This document shows positions 1 to 6,138 of a DNA stretch of 11,323 bases, in pieces (position 1 is the stretch's first letter; each line of letters starts with the position of its first letter). Origin of the DNA: JANYGM01 sp043764015 (GTDB lineage: Bacteria; Bacteroidota; Bacteroidia; Cytophagales; Thermonemataceae); NCBI GenBank assembly GCA_043764015.1, contig JAYUKY010000071.1:1-11323 (forward strand). Reading direction: 5' to 3'. A model generated the notes under the pieces. The model saw nothing but the letters and a program-made list of their open reading frames with translations, was not told where the DNA came from and ran no database searches. The position numbers and the translations under genes were made by a program.

Positions 1-69
1 AAAAAAGCAGAAAATGCCGTTGTTATGATAAAATTAGCCTTTATAAGTATGATATTAAATCACTTTTAA
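1..69 (+). pseudogene. C-terminal end of a probable transposase (cut by window edge)
   Basis: The frame is open from base 1 and ends at TAA 67-69, giving 22 residues that begin KKAENAVVMIKLAF and end ILNHF. This resembles the usual last helix of IS5-superfamily DDE transposases, where an aromatic or basic residue, then A-N, then a hydrophobic stretch precede a short basic end. The rest of the gene lies outside the window, so whether the element is intact cannot be seen. A second, oppositely oriented transposase remnant starts 14 bases further on, so this edge is an insertion hot spot or a composite of broken elements. The call rests on a very short peptide and is tentative. Confidence 0.4.
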
Positions 70-82
70 AGAAAAATAGTTT

Positions 83-268
83 CTAAACATACTCTAAAAC
101 CTTGCATTTAAACGAGGCTTCAACTTCTTGGTTTTCAAATTTTCTAGCATCTAACCCACCTCCAAATATCGTTTTAAAACGAAACATAGCCACCTCATTG
201 AGGCTTCTTAGGTGATAGCCCTCCTCTTTTTTCCACTCTTTGAGTTCCACCTCTGCTATCCGTTCATA
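83..268 (-). pseudogene. IS5-family transposase remnant (C-terminal 61 codons)
   Basis: Read on the minus strand, bases 268 to 83 give 61 codons and a TAG stop, beginning YERIAEVELKEWKKEEGYH and containing MFRFKTIFGGGLDARKFENQ. Established family knowledge: the order W-KK-x-x-GYH-RSL-x-E-x-AMFRFKTIFG-x-L-x-AR-x-x-x-x-Q-x-x-E is the C-terminal signature of IS5-group transposases, including the catalytic Glu region, followed by a conserved KC. The frame hits a stop (TAA) three codons upstream of residue 1, no start codon fits, and the N-terminal two thirds with the first two catalytic Asp residues are absent. This is therefore a decayed fragment. A good promoter lies just upstream (294-324) but belongs to sequence that no longer encodes the transposase start. 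Confidence 0.78.
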
Positions 269-293
269 ACTGCAAATTTAGATGATTACATCA

Positions 294-324
294 CAAAGAT
301 AACGAAAATAAAGTTGTTCTCAAA
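294..324 (-). promoter_or_regulatory. Orphan Bacteroidota promoter (-33 TTTG, -7 TATCTTTG)
   Basis: On the minus strand TTTG (324-321) is followed after 19 bases by TATCTTTG (301-294). This matches the Bacteroidota primary sigma consensus TTTG / TAnnTTTG with ordinary spacing, and it is the best complete promoter in the window. It points into the broken transposase fragment ending at 268, so it no longer appears to drive an intact gene. It may be the promoter of a gene interrupted or lost near position 270. Confidence 0.55.
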
Positions 325-403
325 CCGTAACCAAAAGATTTAAAAACGCATCTGTTGTCAGATGAAAACACCTAACAACACAAAATGTATTACTAAGGCG
401 TTT

Positions 404-438
404 CAGTTTTTCCAAATCTTAAAGATTTGGAAAAACTG
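404..438. repeat. Perfect 17-bp inverted repeat (hairpin)
   Basis: Bases 404-420 (cagtttttccaaatctt) are the exact reverse complement of 422-438, with one base between the arms. It lies 41 bases past the uxs stop codon. The T/A runs inside both arms could let it act as a terminator for uxs, although no separate T tract follows. It could equally be a dispersed palindromic element. Confidence 0.7.
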
Positions 439-445
439 TTTAAAC

Positions 446-474
446 CGTAATTGATAATTCGTAATTCGTAATTG
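446..474 (-). repeat. Heptanucleotide repeat directly after uxs
   Basis: On the plus strand the units are cgtaatt, gataatt, cgtaatt, cgtaatt, with a period of 7. Read on the coding strand of uxs, the array begins five bases after the stop codon. It equals the array at 5002-5023 except for one additional 7-base unit. Confidence 0.65.
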
Positions 475-479
475 AATTT

Positions 480-1418
480 CTACTTTTTAATAGCACTCTG
501 GAAATACTCCAAAGTGCGTTTTAAGCCTTCTGAACGGTTTACTTTGGGTTCCCAGCCTAAAATTTCTTTGGCACGAGTGATGTCTGGTTTGCGTTGTTTT
601 GGGTCGTCTGTGGGTAGTGGTTTATACACAATTTTTGATTTTGTGCCTATCAAATTGATAATTTCTTCTGCAAATTCTAGCAAAGTAATCTCATCAGGAT
701 TACCAATATTTACGGGATAGGCATAATCACTAAGTAGTAGCCTATAAATGCCTTCTACCAAGTCATCAACATAACAAAAAGAACGTGTTTGAGAGCCATC
801 TCCAAAAACCGTAATATCTTCATTATTAAGGGCTTGGCTCATAAATGCTGGCAATGCACGTCCATCATCTAGGCGCATACGAGGACCATAAGTATTGAAA
901 ATTCTTATAATACGAGTTTCTAAGCCGTGATAGGTATGATAAGCCATTGTAATAGCTTCTTGAAAGCGTTTTGCTTCATCATAAACGCCACGAGGACCAA
1001 TAGGATTAACATTTCCCCAATAATCTTCATTTTGTGGGTGAACATTAGGGTCGCCATAAACCTCTGATGTTGAGGCAATTAACATTCTGGCTTTTTTTGC
1101 TTTGGCAAGTCCTAGCAAATTATGTGTACCCAAAGAACCTACTTTTAGGGTTTGGATAGGGATTTTGAGGTAGTCAATAGGGCTTGCAGGTGAGGCAAAG
1201 TGCAAAATATAATCCAAATCTCCTGCTACGTGAACAAATTTTGAAACATCGTGATGATAAAATTCAAAGTTTTTCAGAGGGAAAAGATGCTCAATATTAG
1301 CAAGATTTCCTGTGATAAGGTTGTCCATTCCGACAACGTGGTAGCCTTCTTTTATAAAACGGTCGCAGAGATGCGAGCCAAGAAAGCCAGCCGCACCTGT
1401 GATGAGTATTCTTTTCAT
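480..1418 (-). CDS. uxs: UDP-glucuronate decarboxylase (UDP-xylose synthase)
   Basis: This 312-residue extended short-chain dehydrogenase/reductase is predicted to convert UDP-glucuronate to UDP-xylose and CO2, using bound NAD+ in a cycle of oxidation, decarboxylation and re-reduction in the cytosol. The product feeds polysaccharide or glycan synthesis. Visible features are the NAD-binding GAAGFLG (residues 8-14), the acidic D32 at the end of strand 2, the TSE at 117-119 and the catalytic Y146-x3-K150 (VYDEAK). FNTYGPRM (174-181) and the GDGSQTRSFCYVDD stretch are typical of the UDP-xylose synthase/dTDP-glucose dehydratase branch. Length and ends fit bacterial and soluble eukaryotic members. 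ATG at 1418 is supported by the Rossmann strand starting at residue 3. An exact -7 motif lies 67 bases upstream and a heptamer repeat occupies the leader. Other nucleotide-sugar epimerases are less likely because of the close match at ASPASP, SEVYGDP and the C terminus. Confidence 0.92.
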   Translation of the reverse strand: MKRILITGAAGFLGSHLCDRFIKEGYHVVGMDNLITGNLANIEHLFPLKNFEFYHHDVSKFVHVAGDLDYILHFASPASPIDYLKIPIQTLKVGSLGTHNLLGLAKAKKARMLIASTSEVYGDPNVHPQNEDYWGNVNPIGPRGVYDEAKRFQEAITMAYHTYHGLETRIIRIFNTYGPRMRLDDGRALPAFMSQALNNEDITVFGDGSQTRSFCYVDDLVEGIYRLLLSDYAYPVNIGNPDEITLLEFAEEIINLIGTKSKIVYKPLPTDDPKQRKPDITRAKEILGWEPKVNRSEGLKRTLEYFQSAIKK

Positions 1419-1423
1419 TAATG

Positions 1424-1456
1424 AGTTGTAAGTTGTGAGCTGTGAATTATGAGTGA
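1424..1456 (-). repeat. Degenerate heptanucleotide repeat in the uxs leader
   Basis: The plus-strand units agttgta, agttgtg, agctgtg, aattatg, agtgaat repeat with period 7. The array lies between the uxs start codon (1418) and its promoter motif (1485-1492), so it would be transcribed as most of the 5' leader. It is a diverged member of the AATTNNN heptamer family seen at five other loci here. Confidence 0.5.
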
Positions 1457-1484
1457 ATACAAGACGTTTTCACAATATTTTCTA

Positions 1485-1492
1485 CAAAACTA
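1485..1492 (-). promoter_or_regulatory. uxs promoter, -7 element TAGTTTTG
   Basis: The minus-strand TAGTTTTG matches TAnnTTTG exactly and would give a leader of about 60 bases before the uxs ATG. No TTTG is found at the usual -33 distance, where the sequence is the 10-base tandem repeat (1501-1530). Confidence 0.45.
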
Positions 1493-1500
1493 ATAAAATT

Positions 1501-1530
1501 TTGAAGAATTTTGAAGAATTTTGAAGAATT
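1501..1530. repeat. Three exact tandem copies of a 10-base unit
   Basis: The unit ttgaagaatt occurs three times without change and a diverged partial copy precedes it (aaaatt). It lies just upstream of the -7 motif of uxs, in the place where the -33 element would be, and a related string (ttgaagataattt) appears at 1560. One helical turn per unit means copy-number changes would alter promoter spacing without changing helical phase. Confidence 0.8.
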
Positions 1531-1646
1531 TTTAATGTATTTTCACAAAAAAACATAATTTGAAGATAATTTTAAACTATTTTTTTAAAAGTGCGTTTAT
1601 CTAAGAAAAAGTGTGTACCTTTATGTTTTAGAATTCGTTTTATATT

Positions 1647-1664
1647 CAAAATTCACAATTATTT
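1647..1664 (+). repeat. Heptamer-family repeat abutting a start codon
   Basis: The 18-base string caaaattcacaattattt ends directly before ATG 1665. It contains the units aattcac and aattatt, identical to bases 3315-3328. The same string with one base changed sits directly before ATG 3965. Confidence 0.6.
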
Positions 1665-1901
1665 ATGTTGATGATTTGGGCGTATTTACTTTTTTCTGTT
1701 TTGTGCTTTGGACTGATGGTTTGGGTGCTTTTCAGAACTATGAGCCACAATTTGCCACCACCAGACGAAGGTGATGACGAAGGCGGTTTGCCACGCAATA
1801 ACTTTCCTATTATTGATATTCCGCCAGGCAGCAGACTTGAGGATATTTTGGTAGATAGAGCTGTAGGAGATATGATTACAAGCAGAAAAATTGTGCGTTG
1901 A
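1665..1901 (+). CDS. Small single-pass membrane protein of unknown function
   Basis: The 78-residue product has one hydrophobic segment (about residues 3-24, IWAYLLFSVLCFGLMVWVLF), then RTM, a proline/acid-rich linker (PPPDEGDDEGG, about 31-41) and a short conserved-looking C-terminal tail ending ITSRKIVR. There is no signal peptide cleavage site, so it is probably an N-out/C-in bitopic inner-membrane protein. I do not recognise a named family. A second ATG two codons on (1671) is an equally possible start. It stands alone, divergent from uxs and convergent with the UPF0104 gene. A weak -7-like motif (TACCTTTA, 1616-1623) precedes it. Its coding character (clear charge pattern, sensible amino-acid mix) supports a real gene. 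Confidence 0.6.
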   Translation: MLMIWAYLLFSVLCFGLMVWVLFRTMSHNLPPPDEGDDEGGLPRNNFPIIDIPPGSRLEDILVDRAVGDMITSRKIVR

Positions 1902-1935
1902 TTTTTTTAATACTTAGATAGCAACATTGATAATT

Positions 1936-2127
1936 TGTATCCAGCCCCAGTAGGGCAAAATATTTATAGAAAATTGAGTAAAAAATGTATTCAGCTCCAG
2001 CGGAGCGGCATCAGCAAGGGTGCTTTTATAAATCTAGCCCCTGCTAGTTTCGCTCCGCTGGAGCTGAATACAGACAAAACCACAATCATATTACTATAAA
2101 TATGCCGTCCCGCTGGGACTGAATACA
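1936..2127. repeat. Cluster of four alternating palindromic repeat units in a 322-base gene-free stretch
   Basis: The gap 1902-2223 contains four copies of a unit with consensus near TGTATTCAGCYCCAGCGG, followed by RGCGGCA and then TTTATA. Forward copies start at 1936 and 1986, and reverse copies end at 2072 and 2127. Copies two and three share a perfect 22-base inverted match (1986-2007 with 2051-2072). Copies one and four form an outer imperfect pair that also extends into the TTTATA part. Each unit has an internal CCAGCGG-type dyad. The arrangement resembles REP/REPIN or small non-autonomous elements. No open reading frame of note lies here. The last 60 bases (2161-2223) are A-rich with loose repeats of aagaaatac. 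Confidence 0.75.
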
Positions 2128-2223
2128 AACTAACTATATCATTATCTAACTAAGAGCATTAAGAAATGCACACTAAAAAAGCACTAAGAAATACAAAAAG
2201 AGAAATACAAAGAAAATACAAAG

Positions 2224-3225
2224 TTACATACTTGTATTTTCTTTTTTTATTTTGAAGAAAAAACTTGCTAAAAATGCCAATAAGCCTACAAAAAGCACTA
2301 TTCCAGTTTGAACGGTGTGCATAAATGTTGCAAAGTCTTTTCCAAAACCAGCCTCAATTCCGTAAAACATAAGTGCCTGACTTACAAGCAAATGATATGC
2401 TCCCACGCCACCTTGCACAGGCGCAGCCATACCTATACCGCCCATTACGAGGATAACACCACCTGCAATAAGTCCTAAATTTTCTGTTTCTGGACGACAA
2501 AAAAACAACACATAAGCCATCATATAATACATAAACCAAATAAGAAGTGTATAAAACACAAATAAAGGCATATTTTTGACTTTTCTGATGCTTTGCAAAC
2601 CCTCAAGAATTCCTATTGAAAAGTTTTTAACTTTCACCACCAACGGAATAGCAAGCAATTTCTCACGCATTCTATACATAACAAAAATGCCTATTACTAG
2701 CATCAAAACGGCTATAATAGCAAAAATATAAAGGTTTTGCAGGCTTTTTAGTTTATCAGAAAAAATACCCAAAACCATTTTCCCTATTTTGTCAAATTCT
2801 AGCAAAACCACACCCACAACCAACGAAAACAAGATAAAAACATCAACAATACGTTCCATTACGACAGTCCCAAACGACACATTAGCAGGAATCCCGTGCA
2901 TTTTCTGCACCACTGCGCAACGTGTAACCTCGCCCATACGTGGCACAAGCAAATTAGCAAGATAACCCACCATCACACCAATAAAAGATTTAGTAATAGG
3001 CAAATCATAGCCAATTGGTTCTAAAAGCAGTTTCCAGCGTTGCGCTCTTGCCCAATGGCTTATGATAGCAAAGCAAAAAGAGGCAAAAAGCCAACGGTAA
3101 TCCGCACCACGAAAAATAGCTGCTATTTCTGTGAAATTTTGTTCTTTCATTACCCACCAAAAAAGACCCAAACCAAGTGCTAGGGGCAAAATATACTGCA
3201 AAAATGCTTGAAATATTTTTTTCAT
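2224..3225 (-). CDS. UPF0104 / lysylphosphatidylglycerol synthase-type transmembrane protein
   Basis: This is a 333-residue polytopic inner-membrane protein. It matches the LPG_synthase_TM family (the flippase-like half of MprF, also stand-alone proteins of the AglD/UPF0104 group). Visible hallmarks are W-x-R-A-x-R-W at 58-64, VGYLANLLVPRMGEVTR at 86-102, GTVVMERIVD (119-128), and near the C terminus the AAPVQGGVGAYH segment. About eight hydrophobic segments are readable. The aminoacyl-transferase domain of MprF is absent, so lysyl-lipid synthesis is not implied; transport or flipping of a lipid-linked substrate is the usual inference. ATG 3225 begins directly with a basic MKK before the first membrane segment. 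It follows panD by about 100 bases on the same strand, an arrangement I recall as common in Bacteroidota, and has no promoter motif of its own. Confidence 0.85.
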   Translation of the reverse strand: MKKIFQAFLQYILPLALGLGLFWWVMKEQNFTEIAAIFRGADYRWLFASFCFAIISHWARAQRWKLLLEPIGYDLPITKSFIGVMVGYLANLLVPRMGEVTRCAVVQKMHGIPANVSFGTVVMERIVDVFILFSLVVGVVLLEFDKIGKMVLGIFSDKLKSLQNLYIFAIIAVLMLVIGIFVMYRMREKLLAIPLVVKVKNFSIGILEGLQSIRKVKNMPLFVFYTLLIWFMYYMMAYVLFFCRPETENLGLIAGGVILVMGGIGMAAPVQGGVGAYHLLVSQALMFYGIEAGFGKDFATFMHTVQTGIVLFVGLLAFLASFFFKIKKENTSM

Positions 3226-3294
3226 TTATTGATTTATATAAAGTGTATTTAATTATGTCATTTTGTAAATATTTAATTGTCAATATCTGTATTC

Positions 3295-3328
3295 ATTCAC
3301 AATTTACAATTTACAATTCACAATTATT
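3295..3328 (-). repeat. Heptanucleotide repeat directly after panD
   Basis: Plus-strand units are (t)attcac, aatttac, aatttac, aattcac, aattatt with a period of 7. The array overlaps two bases of the panD stop codon and fills part of the gap to the UPF0104 gene. Bases 3315-3328 are identical to 1650-1663. Confidence 0.7.
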
Positions 3329-3674
3329 ACGCTAAACGGTTATTTTCATCAGGAAAAGCCAGACTTGGAACAAAAGTCTTAGCCTCTTCAAATTCCATAT
3401 AACCATAACCAATAATAATCAGAATATCACCCACCGCCACTTTACGTGCCGCAGGTCCATTCAGGCAGATAGTGCCAGAGTTGCGCTCTCCACGTATAAC
3501 GTAAGTTTCTAGTCTTTCGCCATTATTGACATTGACAATCTGCACACGTTCCCCCGCAATGAGGTTGGCGGCTTCCATTAAAACCTCGTCTATGGTGATA
3601 CTACCCACATAATTAAGTTCTGCTTGCGTAACTTTTGCTCTATGTATTTTTGATTTGAAAACTTGTATTAGCAT
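3327..3674 (-). CDS. panD: Aspartate 1-decarboxylase (pyruvoyl enzyme)
   Basis: The product is 115 residues and would make beta-alanine from L-aspartate for pantothenate and coenzyme A synthesis. All key positions match the family numbering: K9, the self-cleavage site G24-S25 within YVGSITID (S25 becomes the pyruvoyl group), R54, T57 and Y58 (RLETY), and the NGPAAR loop (72-77). The chain is slightly shorter than E. coli PanD (126), as is usual in many phyla. ATG 3674 is fixed by the conserved N terminus MLIQVFKSKIHRA. An exact -7 motif on the minus strand (3732-3725) lies 50 bases upstream. The frequent partner panC is not adjacent here. Downstream on the same strand is the UPF0104 membrane protein. 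Confidence 0.96.
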   Translation of the reverse strand: MLIQVFKSKIHRAKVTQAELNYVGSITIDEVLMEAANLIAGERVQIVNVNNGERLETYVIRGERNSGTICLNGPAARKVAVGDILIIIGYGYMEFEEAKTFVPSLAFPDENNRLA

Positions 3675-3724
3675 TGAAAAATTCTTTTGAAATTTGTTAA
3701 AATCTAGTTAAATAATACTTTTGG

Positions 3725-3732
3725 CAAAGTTA
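3725..3732 (-). promoter_or_regulatory. panD promoter, -7 element TAACTTTG
   Basis: The minus-strand TAACTTTG fits TAnnTTTG exactly, followed by CC and a leader of about 44 bases to ATG 3674. No clear TTTG is visible at -33. Confidence 0.5.
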
Positions 3733-3862
3733 GTAAAAAAATTAGCTTGTGAGATAAATATTATTTGCTTCAAAACAAAATTCAAAGAAAATTATTATAT
3801 TCGTTATCTTATTGTATTATTGTGATGTTTTTTGCTTTGAGAATTAAAATCAATAAAACACT

Positions 3863-3937
3863 ATGAAAATTCTTTGGCTGACTGAAAATTATCCACCAAA
3901 TGTGGGCGGAAAAATTAAAAATTCCAAGATGAAATAA
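3863..3937 (+). pseudogene. Glycosyltransferase start stub (24 codons)
   Basis: ATG 3863 opens a 24-codon frame whose first 16 residues, MKILWLTENYPPNVGG, are the standard opening of GT4-type glycosyltransferases (strand 1 followed by the glycine-rich loop). After residue 16 the likeness stops abruptly (KIKNSKMK) and TAA 3935-3937 follows. The body of the enzyme is gone, so an internal deletion is inferred that left only the promoter side and first codons. The stop is directly followed by the ATG at 3938, so the stub could act as a translated leader for the downstream gene. A weak -7-like motif (TTGCTTTG, 3832-3839) precedes it. Confidence 0.65.
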
Positions 3938-4999
3938 ATGATAAAACAAAATTCACAACTATTTATGGTTAATATTTCAAAGAAAAAACCTTCCTATCTT
4001 ATTAGCAAAGACTTAAGAAATTATCTTCATAAGTATCAACGAGATACGCAGCTACTTCTTAAATATGATGATTTGATGCAATATTCACAGGCTTTTCCGC
4101 TTGTGGATAAGAAAGGGCAAGATACCCTTTGGTTTACGGTTATTTATCCGCAACACGTCATACAAGAGTTAAATCACAGCTTGACCAATGTTTATGCCAT
4201 TCTCAAAACTGGGGGAGAAGCAGGCGTAATGGAACATTTGAACATAGACAGGATAGATTTTTGTAGTTTTGGCAACTCAAATCCGTTCCGCATTCGTGTA
4301 ATAAACCGTTTTAACGACAATTATGACTACTTTTATGTAAAACGTGCTGATGCTTCTCGTTTGTATGGTTTGGAACTAGAACATTTGCTTTCGCCCAACC
4401 GTATCAATTTTTTGGTACATAAAGAAACACTCATAGAAGAGCATATTGCAGGTATTCCTGGTGATGCGTTCATAAAAACCTATCTCACACGCCCAGAACT
4501 CAATAAAGTACGTTTAGCAAAAGAATTTATTAAATTTAATGAAAGGTGTTTTATACGTCTTTTGGGTGATATGCGTTCTTATAACTATGTCATTGATATT
4601 ACGCCAGATTTTGACAACGAACAGTACCGAGTACGTGCCATAGACTTTGACCAGCAATCTTTTGAAGGACAAAGAAAAATGTATTTGCCACAATTTTTTA
4701 AGGAAAATAATGCCATTGTAGCACTTTGTATGCAACTTATCAACCTAGAAACTGCAAAACAATATCAATATGAAGAACGGACTTTGCTGGCACGCAGACT
4801 AAAATCTGCTCGTTACCGTATCAAAGATTTGATTGATGCAATGCGTAAAGATGTTATTTCTACACCTGAAAAAATATTGGAACTCAAAACAGAACTTGCC
4901 AAATATCACAAAAGAGAAGATTTTTTGAAGTGCAAAAATATGGGTGATATTGTTAGAATGCAATTAAAAGTTATTCTTTCAAAAATAAAAACAAGGTAA
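3938..4999 (+). CDS. Kinase-fold (PKL-like) protein of unknown substrate
   Basis: The product is 353 residues from this start. I do not recognise a named family, but the invariant residues of the protein-kinase-like/APH fold can be read in order. They are a strand with K135 (YFYVKRA), a glutamate in the next helix (E146 or E148), a hinge-like IEEHIAGIPGDAF (166-178), a catalytic-loop match L-G-D211-M-R-S-Y-N216 with the D to N spacing of HGDLHxGN, and a metal-binding I235-D236-F-D238. The C-terminal 70 residues are helical and basic. This fits a small-molecule or lipid/sugar kinase more than HipA. The upstream glycosyltransferase stub suggests a surface-glycan context. ATG 3965 (MVNISKK) is an alternative start: the nine codons before it are encoded by a heptamer repeat also found before ATG 1665, so the shorter 344-residue protein may be the real one. 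Confidence 0.65.
   Translation: MIKQNSQLFMVNISKKKPSYLISKDLRNYLHKYQRDTQLLLKYDDLMQYSQAFPLVDKKGQDTLWFTVIYPQHVIQELNHSLTNVYAILKTGGEAGVMEHLNIDRIDFCSFGNSNPFRIRVINRFNDNYDYFYVKRADASRLYGLELEHLLSPNRINFLVHKETLIEEHIAGIPGDAFIKTYLTRPELNKVRLAKEFIKFNERCFIRLLGDMRSYNYVIDITPDFDNEQYRVRAIDFDQQSFEGQRKMYLPQFFKENNAIVALCMQLINLETAKQYQYEERTLLARRLKSARYRIKDLIDAMRKDVISTPEKILELKTELAKYHKREDFLKCKNMGDIVRMQLKVILSKIKTR
3947..3964 (+). repeat. Heptamer-family repeat abutting ATG 3965
   Basis: The string caaaattcacaactattt differs from bases 1647-1664 by one base, and both copies end directly at an ATG. It lies inside the longer reading of the kinase-fold gene and argues for the start at 3965. Confidence 0.6.
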
Positions 5000-5001
5000 T
5001 G

Positions 5002-5028
5002 CAATTACGAATTATCAATTACGAAATT
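5002..5028 (+). repeat. Heptanucleotide repeat directly after the kinase-fold gene
   Basis: Units caattac, gaattat, caattac, gaaatt begin two bases after the stop codon at 4997-4999. The first 22 bases equal the minus-strand reading of 446-474 minus one heptamer. Confidence 0.65.
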
Positions 5029-5038
5029 ATTTTTTTGC

Positions 5039-5046
5039 TATCTTTG
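5039..5046 (+). promoter_or_regulatory. Promoter of the SIMPL/Rpn/DUF2306 operon, -7 element TATCTTTG
   Basis: TATCTTTG matches the Bacteroidota -7 consensus exactly and lies 79 bases before ATG 5126. It is the only such motif between 4999 and 5126. No TTTG is seen at the usual -33 distance; a T-rich run precedes it. Confidence 0.5.
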
Positions 5047-5125
5047 TGAGTATTTGGAACTATTTTTGCACGCTTTAGAAATCAAAAGAAAATCACCTCA
5101 ATTTTAAAATAATCCTAAAAAATCA

Positions 5126-6127
5126 ATGAAAAATAATCTGAAAAATCCCTTTTTTATCTCTTTGATGTTGCTTTTTGCTTGCATATCTACGCAACACACG
5201 CAACTACATGCGCAAGCAGGCGGAAACGAGGCTTATGGTGCAAAATCAGCTAGTAGAGCCAATTATTACCAACACTCTGACCAAAAACAAAATGTCAAAA
5301 AAGTGGCTAACGCCAATTTTTATAGTGATGATGCGCTTATTTTGGGTGCAAAAATCTTAATAAATGTGGAAGCAGACAAAATGATAGCTATTTTTAGCCT
5401 TTCGCAAATTGCGGAAACAAGTGAGGAAGCAAACAGGCTGATGAATGAACGCATCAATACGTTTAGCAAAGATTTGATTGCTGCGGGGATTGTTCAAAGT
5501 GATATTTTTGTTGATATGATTTCGCTCACGCCCAATTATGAGATAGAAAGTGAGAAAAAACTATTTAGTCGCACTTATAATGAAGTTCCTAAAGGTTTTG
5601 AACTACAAAAAAATATGCATATTAGTCTTACTGATGAAAGAAAATTACAGGATATTTTGGCACTTGCCACAAAAAGCGAGATTTATGAATTTGTGAAATT
5701 GGAGTATGTGGTGGCTGATGTCAAAAAAATTCAGGCGCAACTCCAAGATGAAGCCATAAGTGCCGTTGCTTTGAAAATAGAAAAAATGAAAAAATTGGGC
5801 GTTGTTTTGAACCCAAATAACCGCCAAATAGCGGAAGATTTTGCTATGAGTACGCCTGCGGAGCAATATGACAGTTATTCTATTCCTAACCAAAGCATCA
5901 GCAATAAAAAATCTGGAAAAATAAATTTTACCAAAAAGCCTGTTATTTCATATTATAACAAAATTTCTGCTGATGGATTTGATGTTGTGATAAATCCCAT
6001 AAATACGCTAAAACCTGTTGTTCAATTTACGTATGATTTGAAAGTGAAATTTTTTAGAGAAAAACCTACTTCTTTGGTGTTTCTTACGCCAAACGGAGAT
6101 TTGAAACCAATACAAATACCTAAATAA
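5126..6127 (+). CDS. Secreted SIMPL-domain (DUF541) protein
   Basis: The 333-residue product has an N-terminal export signal: basic MKNNLKNP, hydrophobic core FFISLMLLFACIS (9-21), and either an LFAC lipobox-like site at C19 or a signal peptidase I site near LHAQ-A (28-31). A low-complexity Gln/Asn/Ser region (32-65) leads to one SIMPL domain, about 74-240. It has the family pattern of a beta strand with D84, a helix rich in EEAN, GIVQSDIF (118-125), L-x-P-N-Y (133-137), a second strand pair (ELQKNMHISLTD) and the helix QDEAISAVALKIEKMKKLG. The C-terminal 90 residues form no domain I recognise. SIMPL proteins are periplasmic or outer-membrane associated and their biochemical role is mostly unknown. 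It starts a probable operon with an Rpn-family nuclease 11 bases downstream. Confidence 0.8.
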   Translation: MKNNLKNPFFISLMLLFACISTQHTQLHAQAGGNEAYGAKSASRANYYQHSDQKQNVKKVANANFYSDDALILGAKILINVEADKMIAIFSLSQIAETSEEANRLMNERINTFSKDLIAAGIVQSDIFVDMISLTPNYEIESEKKLFSRTYNEVPKGFELQKNMHISLTDERKLQDILALATKSEIYEFVKLEYVVADVKKIQAQLQDEAISAVALKIEKMKKLGVVLNPNNRQIAEDFAMSTPAEQYDSYSIPNQSISNKKSGKINFTKKPVISYYNKISADGFDVVINPINTLKPVVQFTYDLKVKFFREKPTSLVFLTPNGDLKPIQIPK

Positions 6128-6138
6128 ATAATAAAATT

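Noticed and set aside
349..364. A short hairpin (CATCTG / CAGATG, loop TTGT) as a terminator.
   Set aside because: The stem has only six pairs, the T run after it on the minus strand is short and separated by GCG, and it would lie upstream of a promoter with no gene feeding into it.
1936..2127. A CRISPR array in the repeat cluster.
   Set aside because: Units alternate in orientation, spacers differ widely in length, and no cas gene is nearby; palindromic REP-like elements fit better.
5000..5125. A riboswitch or structured leader before the SIMPL gene.
   Set aside because: Only a heptamer array and a -7 promoter motif are present; no stable stem or known aptamer motif is visible.
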